From assembly GCF_002386345.1 (NCBI RefSeq), contig NZ_CP023507.1:558001-622000 (forward strand): DNA of 64,000 nucleotides. The letters run 5' to 3'. The notes beneath the pieces were generated by a model. That model worked only from the letters and a program-made list of their open reading frames with translations, had not been told where the DNA came from and ran no database searches. A program made the position numbers and the translations under genes. Source of the DNA: Streptococcus oralis (GTDB lineage Bacteria; Bacillota; Bacilli; Lactobacillales; Streptococcaceae). How positions within the stretch are numbered: the stretch's first letter is position 1; each line of letters opens with the position of its first letter. Below are positions 1 to 9,687 of the stretch, piece by piece.

Positions 1-3000
1 GTACTGTTATTGAGAAAGAGCCAAAAATGCCGAAGACAGTCGGTTTTATCTACAGTGATGGCAGTCGTGAAAAACGTCCAGTCACTTGGTCTTCAGTTGA
101 TGTGAGCCAAGCAGGAGTTGTGACTGTTAAAGGTATGGCAGACGGACGCGAAGTTGAGGCCCGTGTCGAAATTCTAGCAATCGCAAATGAGCTTCCAACT
201 GTTAAGCGTGTTGCTCCAGGAACAGACTTGAGCGCTGTTGATAAATACGTTTCTATTGCTGTTACGGATGGAAGCGTACAAGAATACGAAGTTGATAAGT
301 GGGAGATTTCGGAAGCAGATAAAGCTAAACTGTCAGTTGCAGGATCACGTATTCAAATGACTGGTCAACTGGGTGGTGAGACTATTCACGCTACCCTTGT
401 AGTAGAAGAAGGTAATCCTGTGGCACCTGCAGTACCAACTGTAACTGTAGGTGGCGAGTCTGTCGCTGGTCTTACTAGCCAAAATCCAATGCAATATCGA
501 ACTCTTGCTTACGGTGCATCCTTGCCAGAAGTTGTAGCAAGTGCTGAAAATGCGGATGTTACTGTAGTCCAAGCAAGTGCAGCAAACGGCATGCGTGCAA
601 GCATCTATGTTCAACCAAAAAATGGTGGACCTCTTCAAACCTATGCAATTCAATTCCTTGAAGAAGCACCGAAAATTGACCACTTGAGCCTACAAGTAGA
701 GCAAGCTGACGGTCTTAAAGAAGACCAAACAGTGAAATTGTCTGTACACGCTCACTATCAAGACGGAACACAAGCAGTTTTACCAGCTGATAAAGTAACC
801 TTCTCTACAAGTGGTGAAGGGGAAGTCGCGGTTCGTAAAGGAATGCTTGAGTTACATAAGCCAGGAGCAGTCACTCTGAAAGCAGAATATGAGGGGGCTA
901 GAGGTCAAATCGATCTTACGATCCAGGCCAATACTGAGAAGAAGGTTGCGCAATCTATCCGTCCAGTAAATGTAGTGACAGACTTGCATCAAGAACCTAC
1001 TCTTCCAACAACAGTAACGGTTGAGTATGACAAAGGTTTCCCTAAAACTCATAAAGTCACTTGGCAAGCTATTCCGAAAGAAAAACTTGACTCCTATCAA
1101 ACATTTGAAGTACTAGGTAAAGTTGAAGGAATTGACCTTGAAGCGCGTGCTAAAGTCTCTGTAGAAGGTATTGTTTCGGTTGAAGAAGTTAGTGTGACAA
1201 CACCAATTGCAGAAGCGCCACAATTACCAGAAAGTGTTCGTACCTACGATTCAAATGGTCACGTTTCATCAGCTAAGGTTACTTGGGATACGATTCGTTC
1301 AGAGCAATACGCCAAGGAAGGTGTCTTTACAGTTAATGGTCGCCTAGAAGGTACGCAATTAACTACCAAACTTCATGTTCGTGTGTCTGCTCAAACTGAG
1401 CAAGGAGCAAATATTTCTGACCAATGGACCGGTTCAGAATTGCCACTGGCCTTTGCTTCAGACTCAAATCCAAGCGATCCTGTTTCAAATGTCAACGATA
1501 AATTGATTTCCTTTAATGACCGACCAGCCAACCGTTGGACAAACTGGAATCGTACTAATCCAGAAGCTTCAGTCGGTGTCCTATTCGGAGATTCAGGTAT
1601 CTTGAGCAAGCGTTCAATTGATAATCTTAGTGTCGGATTCCACGAAGACCACGGAGTCGGTGTACCGAAGACCTATGTGATTGAGTATTATGTTGGTAAG
1701 ACTGTCCCAACAGCTCCTAAAAACCCTAGCTTTGTAGGTGAGGAAAACCATGTATTTAACGATCCTGCAAACTGGAAAGAGGTAAGCAATCTCAAAGCAC
1801 CAGCTCAATTAAAAGCTGGAGAAATGAATCATTTCAGTTTTGATAAAGTTGAGACCTATGCGGTTCGCATTCGTATGGTTCGACTTGATAGCAAGAAAGG
1901 AACATCTATCACAGAGGTACAAATCTTTGCGAAACAGGTTGCGGCAGCCAAACAAGGACAAACGAGAATCCAAGTTGACGGTAAAGACTTAGCAAACTTC
2001 AACCCTGATTTGACAGACTACTATCTTGAGTCTGTAGATGGAAAAGTTCCTGCAGTAACAGCAAGTGTTAGCAACAATGGTCTTGCGACGGTTGTTCCAA
2101 GCGTTCGTGAAGGTGAGCCAGTTCGTGTCATCGCGAAAGCTGAAAATGGTGACATCTTAGGAGAATACCGTCTACACTTTACAAGCAATAAAGACTTGCT
2201 CTCTCGTAAACCAGTTGCTGCGGTCAAACAAGCTCGCTTGCTACAAGTAGGACAACCACTTGAATTGCCAACTAAGGTTCCGGTTTACTTCACAGGTAAA
2301 GACGGTTACGAAACAAAAGACTTGGCAGTTGAATGGGAAGAAGTTCCAGCAGAAAATCTGACAAAAGCAGGTCAATTTACTGTTCGAGGTCGTATCCTAG
2401 GTAGTGATCTTGTTGCTGAGTTCACTGTACGAGTGACAGACAAACTTGGCGAAGCTCTCTCAAATAACCCAGAGTATGATGAAAATAGTAACCGCGCCTT
2501 TGCCTCAGCAACTAATGATATTGACGACAGTTCTCATGACCGTGTTGACTATATCAATGATAGAGATCATTCTGAAAATCGTCGTTGGACAAACTGGTCT
2601 CCAACACCATCTTCTAATCCAGAAGTATCAGCGGGTGTGATCTTCCGTGAAAATGGTAAGATTGTAGAACGGACTGTTGCGCAAGCCAAACTTCACTTCT
2701 TTGCAGATAGTGGTACGGATGCACCATCTAAACTCGTTTTAGAACGCTATGTCGGTCCAGAGTTTGAAGTGCCAACCTACTATTCAAACTACCAAGCCTA
2801 CGACGCAGACCATCCATTCAACAATCCAGAAAATTGGGAAGCTGTTCCTTATCGTGCGGATAAAGACATTGAAGCCGGTGATGAAATTAACGTTACCTTT
2901 AAAGCTGTCAAAGCCAAAGCCATGAGATGGCGTATGGAGCGCAAAGCGGATAAGAAGGGTGTTGCGATAATTGAGATGACCTTCCTTGCTCCAAGCGAAT

Positions 3001-4244
3001 TGCCTCAAGAAAGCACTCAATCGAAGATTCTTGTAGATGGAAAAGAACTTCCTGATTTCGCTGAAGATCGTCAAGACTACCAAATCACCTATAAAGGTCA
3101 ACGTCCAAAAATCTCAGTCGAAGAAAGTAATCAAGTAGCTTCAACAGTTGTAGATAGCGGAGACGATAGCCTTCCAGTACTTGTTCGTCTTGTTTCAGAA
3201 AGTGGAAAACAAGTCAAGGAATACCGTATCCAGTTTACCAAGGAAAAACCAGTTTCTGAGAAGACAGTTGCTGCTGTACAAGAAGAACTTCCAAAACTCG
3301 AATTTGTTGAAAACGATTTGGCCTACAAGACAGTTGAGAAAAAGGATTCAACGCTGTATCTAGGAGAAACTCGTGTAGAACAAGAAGGAAAAGTTGGTAA
3401 AGAACGTATCTTCACATCGATGAATCCTGACGGCACTAAGGAAGAAAAACTTCGCGAAGTGGTAGAGGCTCCGACAGACCGCATCGTCTTGGTTGGAACA
3501 AAACCAGGAACCGCTCTTCCAGAAGATGAAGTGAAGAACCTAGTCCTTAACAGACCAGAACTTGTAGTCGAAGAAGAAACCATCGACTTCAAGATTCAGG
3601 AGCGTAAGACTGATAAGTTGTACCTAGGAGAAACTCGTGTTGTCCAAGAAGGTCAAAAAGGTGTCCGTCTTCACTTGATTGAAGTGGAAAATGGAAAACG
3701 TCAGCTTAAAGAAACTTACGATAAAGTCGTTGCTCAAGATCGTATTGTAGAAGTTGGTACTAAACCAGGAACTTCTCTTCCAGAAGATGAAGTGAAGAAC
3801 CTCGTTCTTAATCTTCCAGAGCTTATCTCAGAAGAAGAAATCATTGATTTCAAAGTTCAGGAACAAAAGAATGACAAACTTCCAGCAGGTCAAACTCGCA
3901 TCCTTCAAGAAGGAAGACAAGGTATCCGTGTTCACTTGATCGAGGTTGAAAATGGCAAGCGAACTGAAAAAGAAAGCTATGATAAAGTCATGGCTCAAGA
4001 TCGCATTGTAGAAGTTGGTACGGCTAGTGAAACAACTAAACCAGTACCTCAAGAATCTACAAAACCACAAGTATCAGAAAAAGCAGATACAAAAAAAATT
4101 GTTTCAAGTGAAGCTAGTCATGTTCAAGAAGAACAGTTACCAAATACAGGAAGTGCAGAAAGTCAAGCAGCTCTAGCAGCAGGTTTAGCTCTTCTTGGCT
4201 TGAGTGCAGGTCTAGTGGCCACTAAAGGTAAAAAAGAAGACTAG
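1..4244 (+). CDS. bgaA: C-terminal part of a BgaA-like cell-wall-anchored beta-galactosidase (5' truncated by the window)
   Basis: The frame is open from base 3, so the start and any catalytic domain lie upstream of the window. What remains (1413 aa) is a surface stalk. It has several Ig-like (Big_4-type) modules, two related lectin-like modules (about nt 1407-1935 and 2450-3000) that share a W-T-N-W motif, and three G5-type repeats (about nt 3300-4020) with the recurring pattern L-GETRV-QEG. It ends in LPNTG, a hydrophobic segment and KGKKED, a class A sortase signal. Two tandem galactose-binding CBM71-like modules before G5 repeats are what I recall of pneumococcal BgaA, an exo-beta-galactosidase that also acts as an adhesin. 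The GH2 domain is not visible, so the enzyme name is inference. A terminator follows at once. Confidence 0.7.
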   Translation, partial: TVIEKEPKMPKTVGFIYSDGSREKRPVTWSSVDVSQAGVVTVKGMADGREVEARVEILAIANELPTVKRVAPGTDLSAVDKYVSIAVTDGSVQEYEVDKWEISEADKAKLSVAGSRIQMTGQLGGETIHATLVVEEGNPVAPAVPTVTVGGESVAGLTSQNPMQYRTLAYGASLPEVVASAENADVTVVQASAANGMRASIYVQPKNGGPLQTYAIQFLEEAPKIDHLSLQVEQADGLKEDQTVKLSVHAHYQDGTQAVLPADKVTFSTSGEGEVAVRKGMLELHKPGAVTLKAEYEGARGQIDLTIQANTEKKVAQSIRPVNVVTDLHQEPTLPTTVTVEYDKGFPKTHKVTWQAIPKEKLDSYQTFEVLGKVEGIDLEARAKVSVEGIVSVEEVSVTTPIAEAPQLPESVRTYDSNGHVSSAKVTWDTIRSEQYAKEGVFTVNGRLEGTQLTTKLHVRVSAQTEQGANISDQWTGSELPLAFASDSNPSDPVSNVNDKLISFNDRPANRWTNWNRTNPEASVGVLFGDSGILSKRSIDNLSVGFHEDHGVGVPKTYVIEYYVGKTVPTAPKNPSFVGEENHVFNDPANWKEVSNLKAPAQLKAGEMNHFSFDKVETYAVRIRMVRLDSKKGTSITEVQIFAKQVAAAKQGQTRIQVDGKDLANFNPDLTDYYLESVDGKVPAVTASVSNNGLATVVPSVREGEPVRVIAKAENGDILGEYRLHFTSNKDLLSRKPVAAVKQARLLQVGQPLELPTKVPVYFTGKDGYETKDLAVEWEEVPAENLTKAGQFTVRGRILGSDLVAEFTVRVTDKLGEALSNNPEYDENSNRAFASATNDIDDSSHDRVDYINDRDHSENRRWTNWSPTPSSNPEVSAGVIFRENGKIVERTVAQAKLHFFADSGTDAPSKLVLERYVGPEFEVPTYYSNYQAYDADHPFNNPENWEAVPYRADKDIEAGDEINVTFKAVKAKAMRWRMERKADKKGVAIIEMTFLAPSELPQESTQSKILVDGKELPDFAEDRQDYQITYKGQRPKISVEESNQVASTVVDSGDDSLPVLVRLVSESGKQVKEYRIQFTKEKPVSEKTVAAVQEELPKLEFVENDLAYKTVEKKDSTLYLGETRVEQEGKVGKERIFTSMNPDGTKEEKLREVVEAPTDRIVLVGTKPGTALPEDEVKNLVLNRPELVVEEETIDFKIQERKTDKLYLGETRVVQEGQKGVRLHLIEVENGKRQLKETYDKVVAQDRIVEVGTKPGTSLPEDEVKNLVLNLPELISEEEIIDFKVQEQKNDKLPAGQTRILQEGRQGIRVHLIEVENGKRTEKESYDKVMAQDRIVEVGTASETTKPVPQESTKPQVSEKADTKKIVSSEASHVQEEQLPNTGSAESQAALAAGLALLGLSAGLVATKGKKED

Positions 4245-4277
4245 AATGAATCAGTATTTCTTCTAAATGTATCTCAG

Positions 4278-4304
4278 AAAGACCAGGGAAACCTGGTCTT
4301 TTTG
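4278..4304 (+). terminator. Rho-independent terminator of the bgaA-like gene
   Basis: AGACCAGG / CCTGGTCT stem with a GAAA-type loop followed by TTTTT, 34 nt past the stop codon. Confidence 0.9.
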
Positions 4305-4836
4305 TATTCAATTCAAGACAAATAAAAATCCCAAATTTATATTATATTCAGAAAGAATGTTGGATATTATATAATTCTACTTGATTAGCAATTATATAAA
4401 GTAGTTGGAATAAATATTAAGATAATTCAAACTTATAAATAAATGCAATGTTTTCATATGTTAATTTTAAGTGCTTCTTATAAATGTAAGCTAGTTTTGT
4501 AGGCGTTCTGTCTCTTGAGAGAAAGCTTTATGTTGATAAAATAAAAATATAAGTTAAAATTTTACACAGTGTCAATATTTTATAAAGGGTAATAACCTTA
4601 TATTATTACAAAAAAAGTTAATTTTGTTTTATAATAAAATTAAAGGAGGTTTCTATATTAAAAACAGAACCAATATGATAAATAATTGCAATTGCATACT
4701 GTAAGAACGTCTGTAAATGTGATGTAGTTTCATCAATGCGCCTCATCCATTTTAATGAATTTGAAAGGAGATGTTGTTGAGTTTTAACAATCATAGTTGG
4801 TCGTTTTATGTTTTCGGTTATTTAGAAAGGAAGAAA
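4305..4836 (+). other. AT-rich intergenic region with promoter and decoy ribosome-binding sites
   Basis: This 532-bp gap holds no credible gene. A TATAAT box at 4630-4635 is followed by a strong Shine-Dalgarno (AAAGGAGG, about 4643-4650), but no usual start codon lies within range; the next ATG (4675) opens only a 9-codon frame. A second AAAGGAG (about 4764-4770) precedes ATG/TTG codons at 4771-4777 in frame with the downstream adhesin. A third site (AGAAAGGAAG, about 4824-4833) precedes the start I prefer at 4837. The unused sites could be remnants of a decayed small gene or part of a leader. Confidence 0.5.
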
Positions 4837-7800
4837 ATGAAGAACAAGAAATTTTGGTTATCCATCCTAACTTCTCTGGCATGTGTTCTAGGGATAATCC
4901 TTGCTCCCAATTCAGCAGAAGCGAAGGAGCTAAAGAATGTTATCAGTAATATCGGAATTTGGGAAGTTGATAATGGTAAATTTATAAGTCCGGATGAAAA
5001 TGGAATTTATAACCTTTCTCCAGAGCACCATGACTACTCAAACTATAAGTTCTCTGTGGAGTATGATTTGAGTGCCTATGATGGCAAATTGGAGGACGGT
5101 GATACCTTTACATTTACAGTCCCAAGTCCGTTAACCGTGAGAAATGAGAGTTTTGACTTGAAAGACAAAGAAACAGATCTCGTTATCGGGGAAACTCAAA
5201 TTGTATCAAATGGGGATAATAATGGTGGTAAGGTAACTATTACATTAAAGAATCTGAAAGCTTACCTTGAGAAAAAAGGTGGCTATCAAGTTCAAAATGT
5301 CAAAGGGACATTCTTTGTTGGTTTTAGTTCTAAAAATGAACTAAGCAATGAGACGCTTCGATTTGATAAAACGGAAACCATAAATGAAATTACACACCAG
5401 ATTAAGGTAAAAAGAGGCGAAGCATCTGATTATTCTGAAGGTATTGGACGTGCGAATTTTAGTAAGTATCATGGTTTGATTTATAAAGAGGATTGGACAT
5501 CTAGTGCTCTAAATAAGAGTGGACAATATTTACACAGTTGGTATGTCCGAGCTAATCCGAAACAAGCTGCCTATAACAAAATTGAAATTCATGACTGGGT
5601 TGATCCTAATGCCTCACCGATGCAGATGATTCCAGAAACATTTAAAGTTACGGCAGGTTGGTACGATAAATCTTATTACTTTAAAGATGAGGTGGTCTTA
5701 GAAGCTGGTAAAGATTACCAAGTTAGTTGGAATGAGTCATATACCGATTTTACTTTAACAATTAACAATGCTTCTTCAATTGTTGCTAAGAACGGGAAAC
5801 CTGCAGCATTTCGAATTAATTATAAAACAAGTGCTCCAGCTGATGGAACAAAAGTTCAGAATAATGCTGAAATGAAGGGTGATGACCAGATTCTTACATA
5901 TGACGACTATAGTAATAAGACAGTCGTTAAGCAAATCGGAAACTCAGTAGTTGCTTCAGGCGGTACAATTCAGTTAGAAACTGGTTACCGTATCATTCTT
6001 TACAAGGTCGATGAGCTGACTCATGACCGTCTAAAAGGAGCAAAATTCAAGATTACTCCTCCGGCAGGAGCTACGGCTAAAGAGGAAATTGTAACGACAA
6101 ATGATGACGGAATTGCTGAATCATCTATTTACTCAGAAAGTGATATCAAGAAAGGGAACTTTACAGTAACTGAGGTTCAGGCTCCTGAGGGATATGAGTT
6201 AAATCCTACTCCATTTGAGATGACTGTTGGACAAGACGGAGCTATCAAAACAGTTACAAATAAACGTAGCAAAGCTAAAGTTAAGATTAAAGCTAATAAA
6301 AAACTTACAGGACGTGAGTTAAAGGCTGAAGAGTTTGAATTCACTTTAACAGACCAAGATGGTAAGGTGAAAGAAACTGTGAAGAATGACAAAGACGGAA
6401 ACATTGCTTTCTCAGAATTGGAATTCGACAAAGCAGGAACTTATACCTTTAAAATTGCTGAAAAAGCTGGCAGTGATACAAGCATCAAGTACGATACTAA
6501 AACTGTTACGGCTACAGTTACTGTAGCGGACAAGGGTAAAGGCGCACTTGAAGCAACTGTTTCTTACGATGATGAAAAAGCTTTCGAGAACACTTACACT
6601 CCAGCAAAAACGGAAGTTTCTGTTAAGAAAGTATGGAAGGACGAGAACAACCAAGATGGCAAACGCCCATCTTCTGTCACAGTTAAATTGCTTGCAGATG
6701 GTCAAGATACTGGTAAAACACTTGAATTGACTGAAGCAAATGGTTGGGCTGGAAGCTTCAAAGACCTTGATGCTGATAAAGGTGGCACACCTATCCAGTA
6801 CACGGTAGTAGAAGTAACTGTTCCTGGTTACACTTCTGAAGTTACTGGTGATGCTGCATCAGGATTCACTATCACAAATAGCTATTTACCAGAAACAGTT
6901 GTTGTAAAAGCAACTAAGAACTGGGATGACGCGAACAACCAAGACGGCAAACGTCCAACCAAGATTACAATCAATCTTTTAGCAGACGGTCAGCAAGTTG
7001 ATTCGAAAGAAGTTCAAGCAGCCGCAGACGGAACTTGGACTGTCGAATTCACGAAATTAGCAAAATATAAAGCTGGTAAAGAAATCAAATACACTGTAAC
7101 AGAAGAAGCCGTAGCAGAATACGAAGCGACTATTACAGACTTTACCATCACAAACAAATATGCTCCTAAAGAAATTGACTACAAGGTAACAAAAGTATGG
7201 AACGATGCGAACAACCAAGATGGTAAACGTCCTGAGTCCGTAGCGGTTCAACTTTACAAAAAAGTAGGAGATGCTGATCCAGTAGCCGTTGAAGGTAAGA
7301 AATTAACCTTGACAGCTAAGGATAAGACAGACGCTAACACTTGGGTAGCATCATTCACAAATCTTCCACAATACGAAGCTGGTAAAGAAATTACTTACTC
7401 TATCGATGAAGTAGATGTACCAGCTGGCTATAAAGCCTCTGTAACTGGTCAAGTGGTGACTAACACTCATGACGTAGAAACAGTAGTTCTTTCAGGAACT
7501 AAGGTGTGGAAAGATAACAACAACCAAGACGGTAAACGTACAACATCTGTGAAAGTTCAAATTCTTAACGGCGACAAGGTTGTTCAAGAAATTGAAGTTT
7601 CAGAAAAAACTGGCTGGAAGTTCGAATCTAAAAAACTTCCTAAGTATGAGAATGGTAAGGAAATCAAGTACACTGTCAAAGAAACTGCTATGACAGAATA
7701 CAAAGCAACCATCACTACAGACAAGGATGGTAAGTACACCATTACCAACGAACATACTCCAGAAAAAACAGCTGTAAAAGGTCATAAAATCTGGAAAGAT

Positions 7801-8199
7801 GAAGATAACAAAGATGGCATCCGTCCAGCATCTATCACCGTAAAACTTCTTGCAGATGGTAAGGAAACTGGTCAGACAGCTACAGTGTCAGAAACAAGTG
7901 GCTGGACTTATGAGTTTACAGGTCTTGATCGTTATCAAGAAGGTAAGGAGATTGCCTACACTGTTGAAGAAGTGAATGTTCCAGATGGTTATACTGCTTC
8001 AGTAGAAGGTTACAACATTACAAATACGCACACTCCTGAAAAACCAACACCTGGCAAACCAAATGAACCAGGTAAGCCTAAAAAAGGTGGGGAATTGCCT
8101 AATACAGGAAGCGAGTCTAACCAAGTGGCTCTAGTAGCTGGAATCGCCCTACTTGGATTGGGAACAGGATTCTTGGCAAGACGCAAAAAAGAAGATTAA
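4837..8199 (+). CDS. LPXTG-anchored Cna_B/pilin-type adhesin
   Basis: The product is 1120 aa. I chose ATG 4837 because AGAAAGGAAG precedes it and it gives a clean signal peptide (KNKK, hydrophobic core, SAEA cleavage near residue 32); an in-frame ATG at 4771 would add 22 unlikely residues. Approximate order: N-terminal adhesin-like region (33-380), SpaA/prealbumin-like domain (384-475, with E-V-Q-A-P-E-G-Y), FctA/Spy0128-like pilin domain (478-588), then five Cna_B repeats starting near 593, 688, 781, 884 and 978, each opening with K-W-(K/D/N)-D-x-N-(N/K)-(Q/K)-DG-x-R. These domain families usually form Lys-Asn isopeptide bonds. A Pro-rich linker leads to LPNTG near residue 1087 and an ARRKKED tail. 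It is probably a surface adhesin; the ligand is unknown. No class C sortase is nearby, so it is unlikely to be a pilus backbone. Confidence 0.85.
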   Translation: MKNKKFWLSILTSLACVLGIILAPNSAEAKELKNVISNIGIWEVDNGKFISPDENGIYNLSPEHHDYSNYKFSVEYDLSAYDGKLEDGDTFTFTVPSPLTVRNESFDLKDKETDLVIGETQIVSNGDNNGGKVTITLKNLKAYLEKKGGYQVQNVKGTFFVGFSSKNELSNETLRFDKTETINEITHQIKVKRGEASDYSEGIGRANFSKYHGLIYKEDWTSSALNKSGQYLHSWYVRANPKQAAYNKIEIHDWVDPNASPMQMIPETFKVTAGWYDKSYYFKDEVVLEAGKDYQVSWNESYTDFTLTINNASSIVAKNGKPAAFRINYKTSAPADGTKVQNNAEMKGDDQILTYDDYSNKTVVKQIGNSVVASGGTIQLETGYRIILYKVDELTHDRLKGAKFKITPPAGATAKEEIVTTNDDGIAESSIYSESDIKKGNFTVTEVQAPEGYELNPTPFEMTVGQDGAIKTVTNKRSKAKVKIKANKKLTGRELKAEEFEFTLTDQDGKVKETVKNDKDGNIAFSELEFDKAGTYTFKIAEKAGSDTSIKYDTKTVTATVTVADKGKGALEATVSYDDEKAFENTYTPAKTEVSVKKVWKDENNQDGKRPSSVTVKLLADGQDTGKTLELTEANGWAGSFKDLDADKGGTPIQYTVVEVTVPGYTSEVTGDAASGFTITNSYLPETVVVKATKNWDDANNQDGKRPTKITINLLADGQQVDSKEVQAAADGTWTVEFTKLAKYKAGKEIKYTVTEEAVAEYEATITDFTITNKYAPKEIDYKVTKVWNDANNQDGKRPESVAVQLYKKVGDADPVAVEGKKLTLTAKDKTDANTWVASFTNLPQYEAGKEITYSIDEVDVPAGYKASVTGQVVTNTHDVETVVLSGTKVWKDNNNQDGKRTTSVKVQILNGDKVVQEIEVSEKTGWKFESKKLPKYENGKEIKYTVKETAMTEYKATITTDKDGKYTITNEHTPEKTAVKGHKIWKDEDNKDGIRPASITVKLLADGKETGQTATVSETSGWTYEFTGLDRYQEGKEIAYTVEEVNVPDGYTASVEGYNITNTHTPEKPTPGKPNEPGKPKKGGELPNTGSESNQVALVAGIALLGLGTGFLARRKKED

Positions 8200-8251
8200 G
8201 TTTTTTAAACGGTATCTTTCACGAAATTTTGCAACACAGTTTAAAAGTAGA

Positions 8252-8287
8252 AACAAGTGTCAATGGAAATTGGCACTTGTTTTTTTG
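8252..8287 (+). terminator. Rho-independent terminator after the Cna_B adhesin
   Basis: AACAAGTGTCAA / TTGGCACTTGTT stem (one G-U pair), 4-6 nt loop, then a T-run. Confidence 0.9.
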
Positions 8288-8347
8288 TAACTGACCCTGG
8301 TTCTACTACCGGATACAAGTGGATAGTTGCCACTTACTGAAAAGCTA

Positions 8348-8375
8348 TTGTTTTCGCTACGAAATCCTCTATAAT
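8348..8375 (+). promoter_or_regulatory. Promoter for the 8406 methyltransferase gene
   Basis: TTGTTT (8348-8353), 16 bp, TATAAT (8370-8375). A 6-bp inverted repeat AAGTGG/CCACTT (8317-8335) lies upstream and could be an operator; that part is speculative. Confidence 0.65.
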
Positions 8376-8405
8376 AGGTGACAAATAAAAAAGGAGATGT
8401 TGCAT

Positions 8406-9146
8406 ATGATTGAAACAAGATTACAAGATAAATTGAAGTCAGGTTTGGAGGTGGAAAATTTTCAAAAAGATGGGACTATCTATCTGTCTCTTAATCCAGA
8501 TTATTTATCTGGAGATAATGCTAAATACATGACCATGTACAACCGTATGGCTCGCTGGTATGATATGAGTGAGAAATGGATAGGACCACTTCTCCACGGC
8601 AAGGCAATTGATAAGTTGAGAAAGGATCTGATGGAGGAAATAGAATGGAAGGATAATTTATCTGTTCTTTATGTCTCTATCGGGACTGGCCAAGACCTCC
8701 GTTATATTCCTGAGACAATTGACCTGAAAAGTTTAGACTTTGTAGGGGTAGATATTTCTATCAGTATGCTAAAAAAATGCCAGAAATCTTGCGCTAAAAA
8801 GACCAATCTGCAACTTTTCCATGCTTGCGCGGAGGATCTCCCCTTTGCGGATAATAGTTTTGACATTGTCTACCATATTGGCGGAATCAATTTTTTCAAT
8901 GATAAGGCCAAGGCTATGCAGGAAATGCTACGAGTGGCGAAGCCAGGGACTAAGATTTTAATTGCAGATGAGACGGCTGACTATGTGGATCAGCAATATA
9001 AGAAAAATCATTTTAGTAAGGATTATTTTAAAGACGCTACTGTTGATTTGAGTGAAATTGAGAATGCTGTTCCAAGTGAAGTTAAGGAAAAGGAAATGAA
9101 ACTTCTTTGGGATGAAAAATTCTACGCCTTAACATTTAGGAAATAA
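8406..9146 (+). CDS. class I SAM-dependent methyltransferase, substrate unknown
   Basis: The product is 246 aa. The start at 8406 is preferred over the in-frame ATG at 8397 because AAGGAG (8391-8396) abuts the latter but sits 9 nt from 8406. A UbiE/Methyltransf_11-like Rossmann core is visible: motif I V-S-I-G-T-G-Q-D, an acidic ribose-binding strand V-G-V-D-I-S, A-E-D-L-P-F-A-D-N-S-F-D (motif II/post-I region) and the M-L-R-V-A-K-P-G helix-turn. An N-terminal Y-N-R-M-A-R-W-Y-D segment is typical of small-molecule or quinone methyltransferases. It has its own promoter and terminator, so it is monocistronic and context gives no substrate. Confidence 0.8.
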   Translation: MIETRLQDKLKSGLEVENFQKDGTIYLSLNPDYLSGDNAKYMTMYNRMARWYDMSEKWIGPLLHGKAIDKLRKDLMEEIEWKDNLSVLYVSIGTGQDLRYIPETIDLKSLDFVGVDISISMLKKCQKSCAKKTNLQLFHACAEDLPFADNSFDIVYHIGGINFFNDKAKAMQEMLRVAKPGTKILIADETADYVDQQYKKNHFSKDYFKDATVDLSEIENAVPSEVKEKEMKLLWDEKFYALTFRK

Positions 9147-9191
9147 GAAAAAGTATCTTGGTAGAGCTTAGAAAGTAAGTATGAAGATAAA

Positions 9192-9227
9192 AACATTCCC
9201 TTAGACAGCTGTCTGAGGGAATGTTTT
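9192..9227. terminator. Bidirectional terminator between convergent genes
   Basis: ACATTCCCT-AGACAGC / GCTGTCT-AGGGAATGT near-perfect inverted repeat, T-run on the + side and A-run on the other. It serves the methyltransferase (+) and the DUF3397-like gene (-). Confidence 0.9.
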
Positions 9228-9587
9228 TTATGGGAGCATCATCAATTCGACAATCATAGCTATGTAGATGATTAAGGTAAGGAGAAAACCAGCTCTCCAG
9301 AAGAATTTGATGAATTTAGGGTAATAAAAACTTCGTTTTTTGACAAGGAAAAAGACTACAAGGAGGATTGCTAGGAGAGAAAGAGCAACACCGAGTCGCG
9401 GTAGAAAGTTGTGGGTAAAGGCTTTAGCAGTGATCAGATAGTACTCAAATACCAAAAGTGGAAAAGCTAGATCCGCGAAATTAAATCCTATTTTCCTAAG
9501 TCCGAAAAGCTTGGTGACAATAAAGCAAACCACCAAGGTTAATATCAATAATAAAATAGATGCTATTTTCATTAAAATCATACCCAT
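9228..9587 (-). CDS. small integral membrane protein, DUF3397-like
   Basis: The product is 119 aa, almost wholly hydrophobic, with four predicted membrane helices separated by short basic loops (L-V-K-K-R-S-F-Y-Y-P, then K-F-I-K-F-F-W-R). Size, topology and the F-N-F-A-D-L-x-F-P segment match my memory of the DUF3397 family found across Firmicutes, whose function is unknown. Start choice is weak: there is no clear Shine-Dalgarno before M1, and M3 (9581) or M6 are alternatives. TATGAT and TACAAT boxes lie just upstream on the minus strand, so a very short leader is possible. It is convergent with the upstream methyltransferase and divergent from mnmL. Confidence 0.7.
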   Translation of the reverse strand: MGMILMKIASILLLILTLVVCFIVTKLFGLRKIGFNFADLAFPLLVFEYYLITAKAFTHNFLPRLGVALSLLAILLVVFFLVKKRSFYYPKFIKFFWRAGFLLTLIIYIAMIVELMMLP

Positions 9588-9651
9588 ATTGTATCATAAA
9601 AAAACGCTAAAGGAAATGAGAAACAAGGGAATTTGTAGGAAAGTCAGGCTT

Positions 9652-9680
9652 TTGAGATTGTAGGTGTTTTTTGTTATAAT
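9652..9680 (+). promoter_or_regulatory. mnmL promoter, apparently leaderless
   Basis: TTGAGA (9652-9657), 17 bp, extended -10 TGTTATAAT (TATAAT 9675-9680). The predicted +1 falls at about 9687-9688, on the mnmL ATG. Confidence 0.8.
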
Positions 9681-9687
9681 GAAAGTT

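Noticed and set aside
8317..8335. 6-bp inverted repeat AAGTGG/CCACTT upstream of the methyltransferase promoter
   Set aside because: Too short to distinguish from chance; mentioned only as a remote operator candidate.
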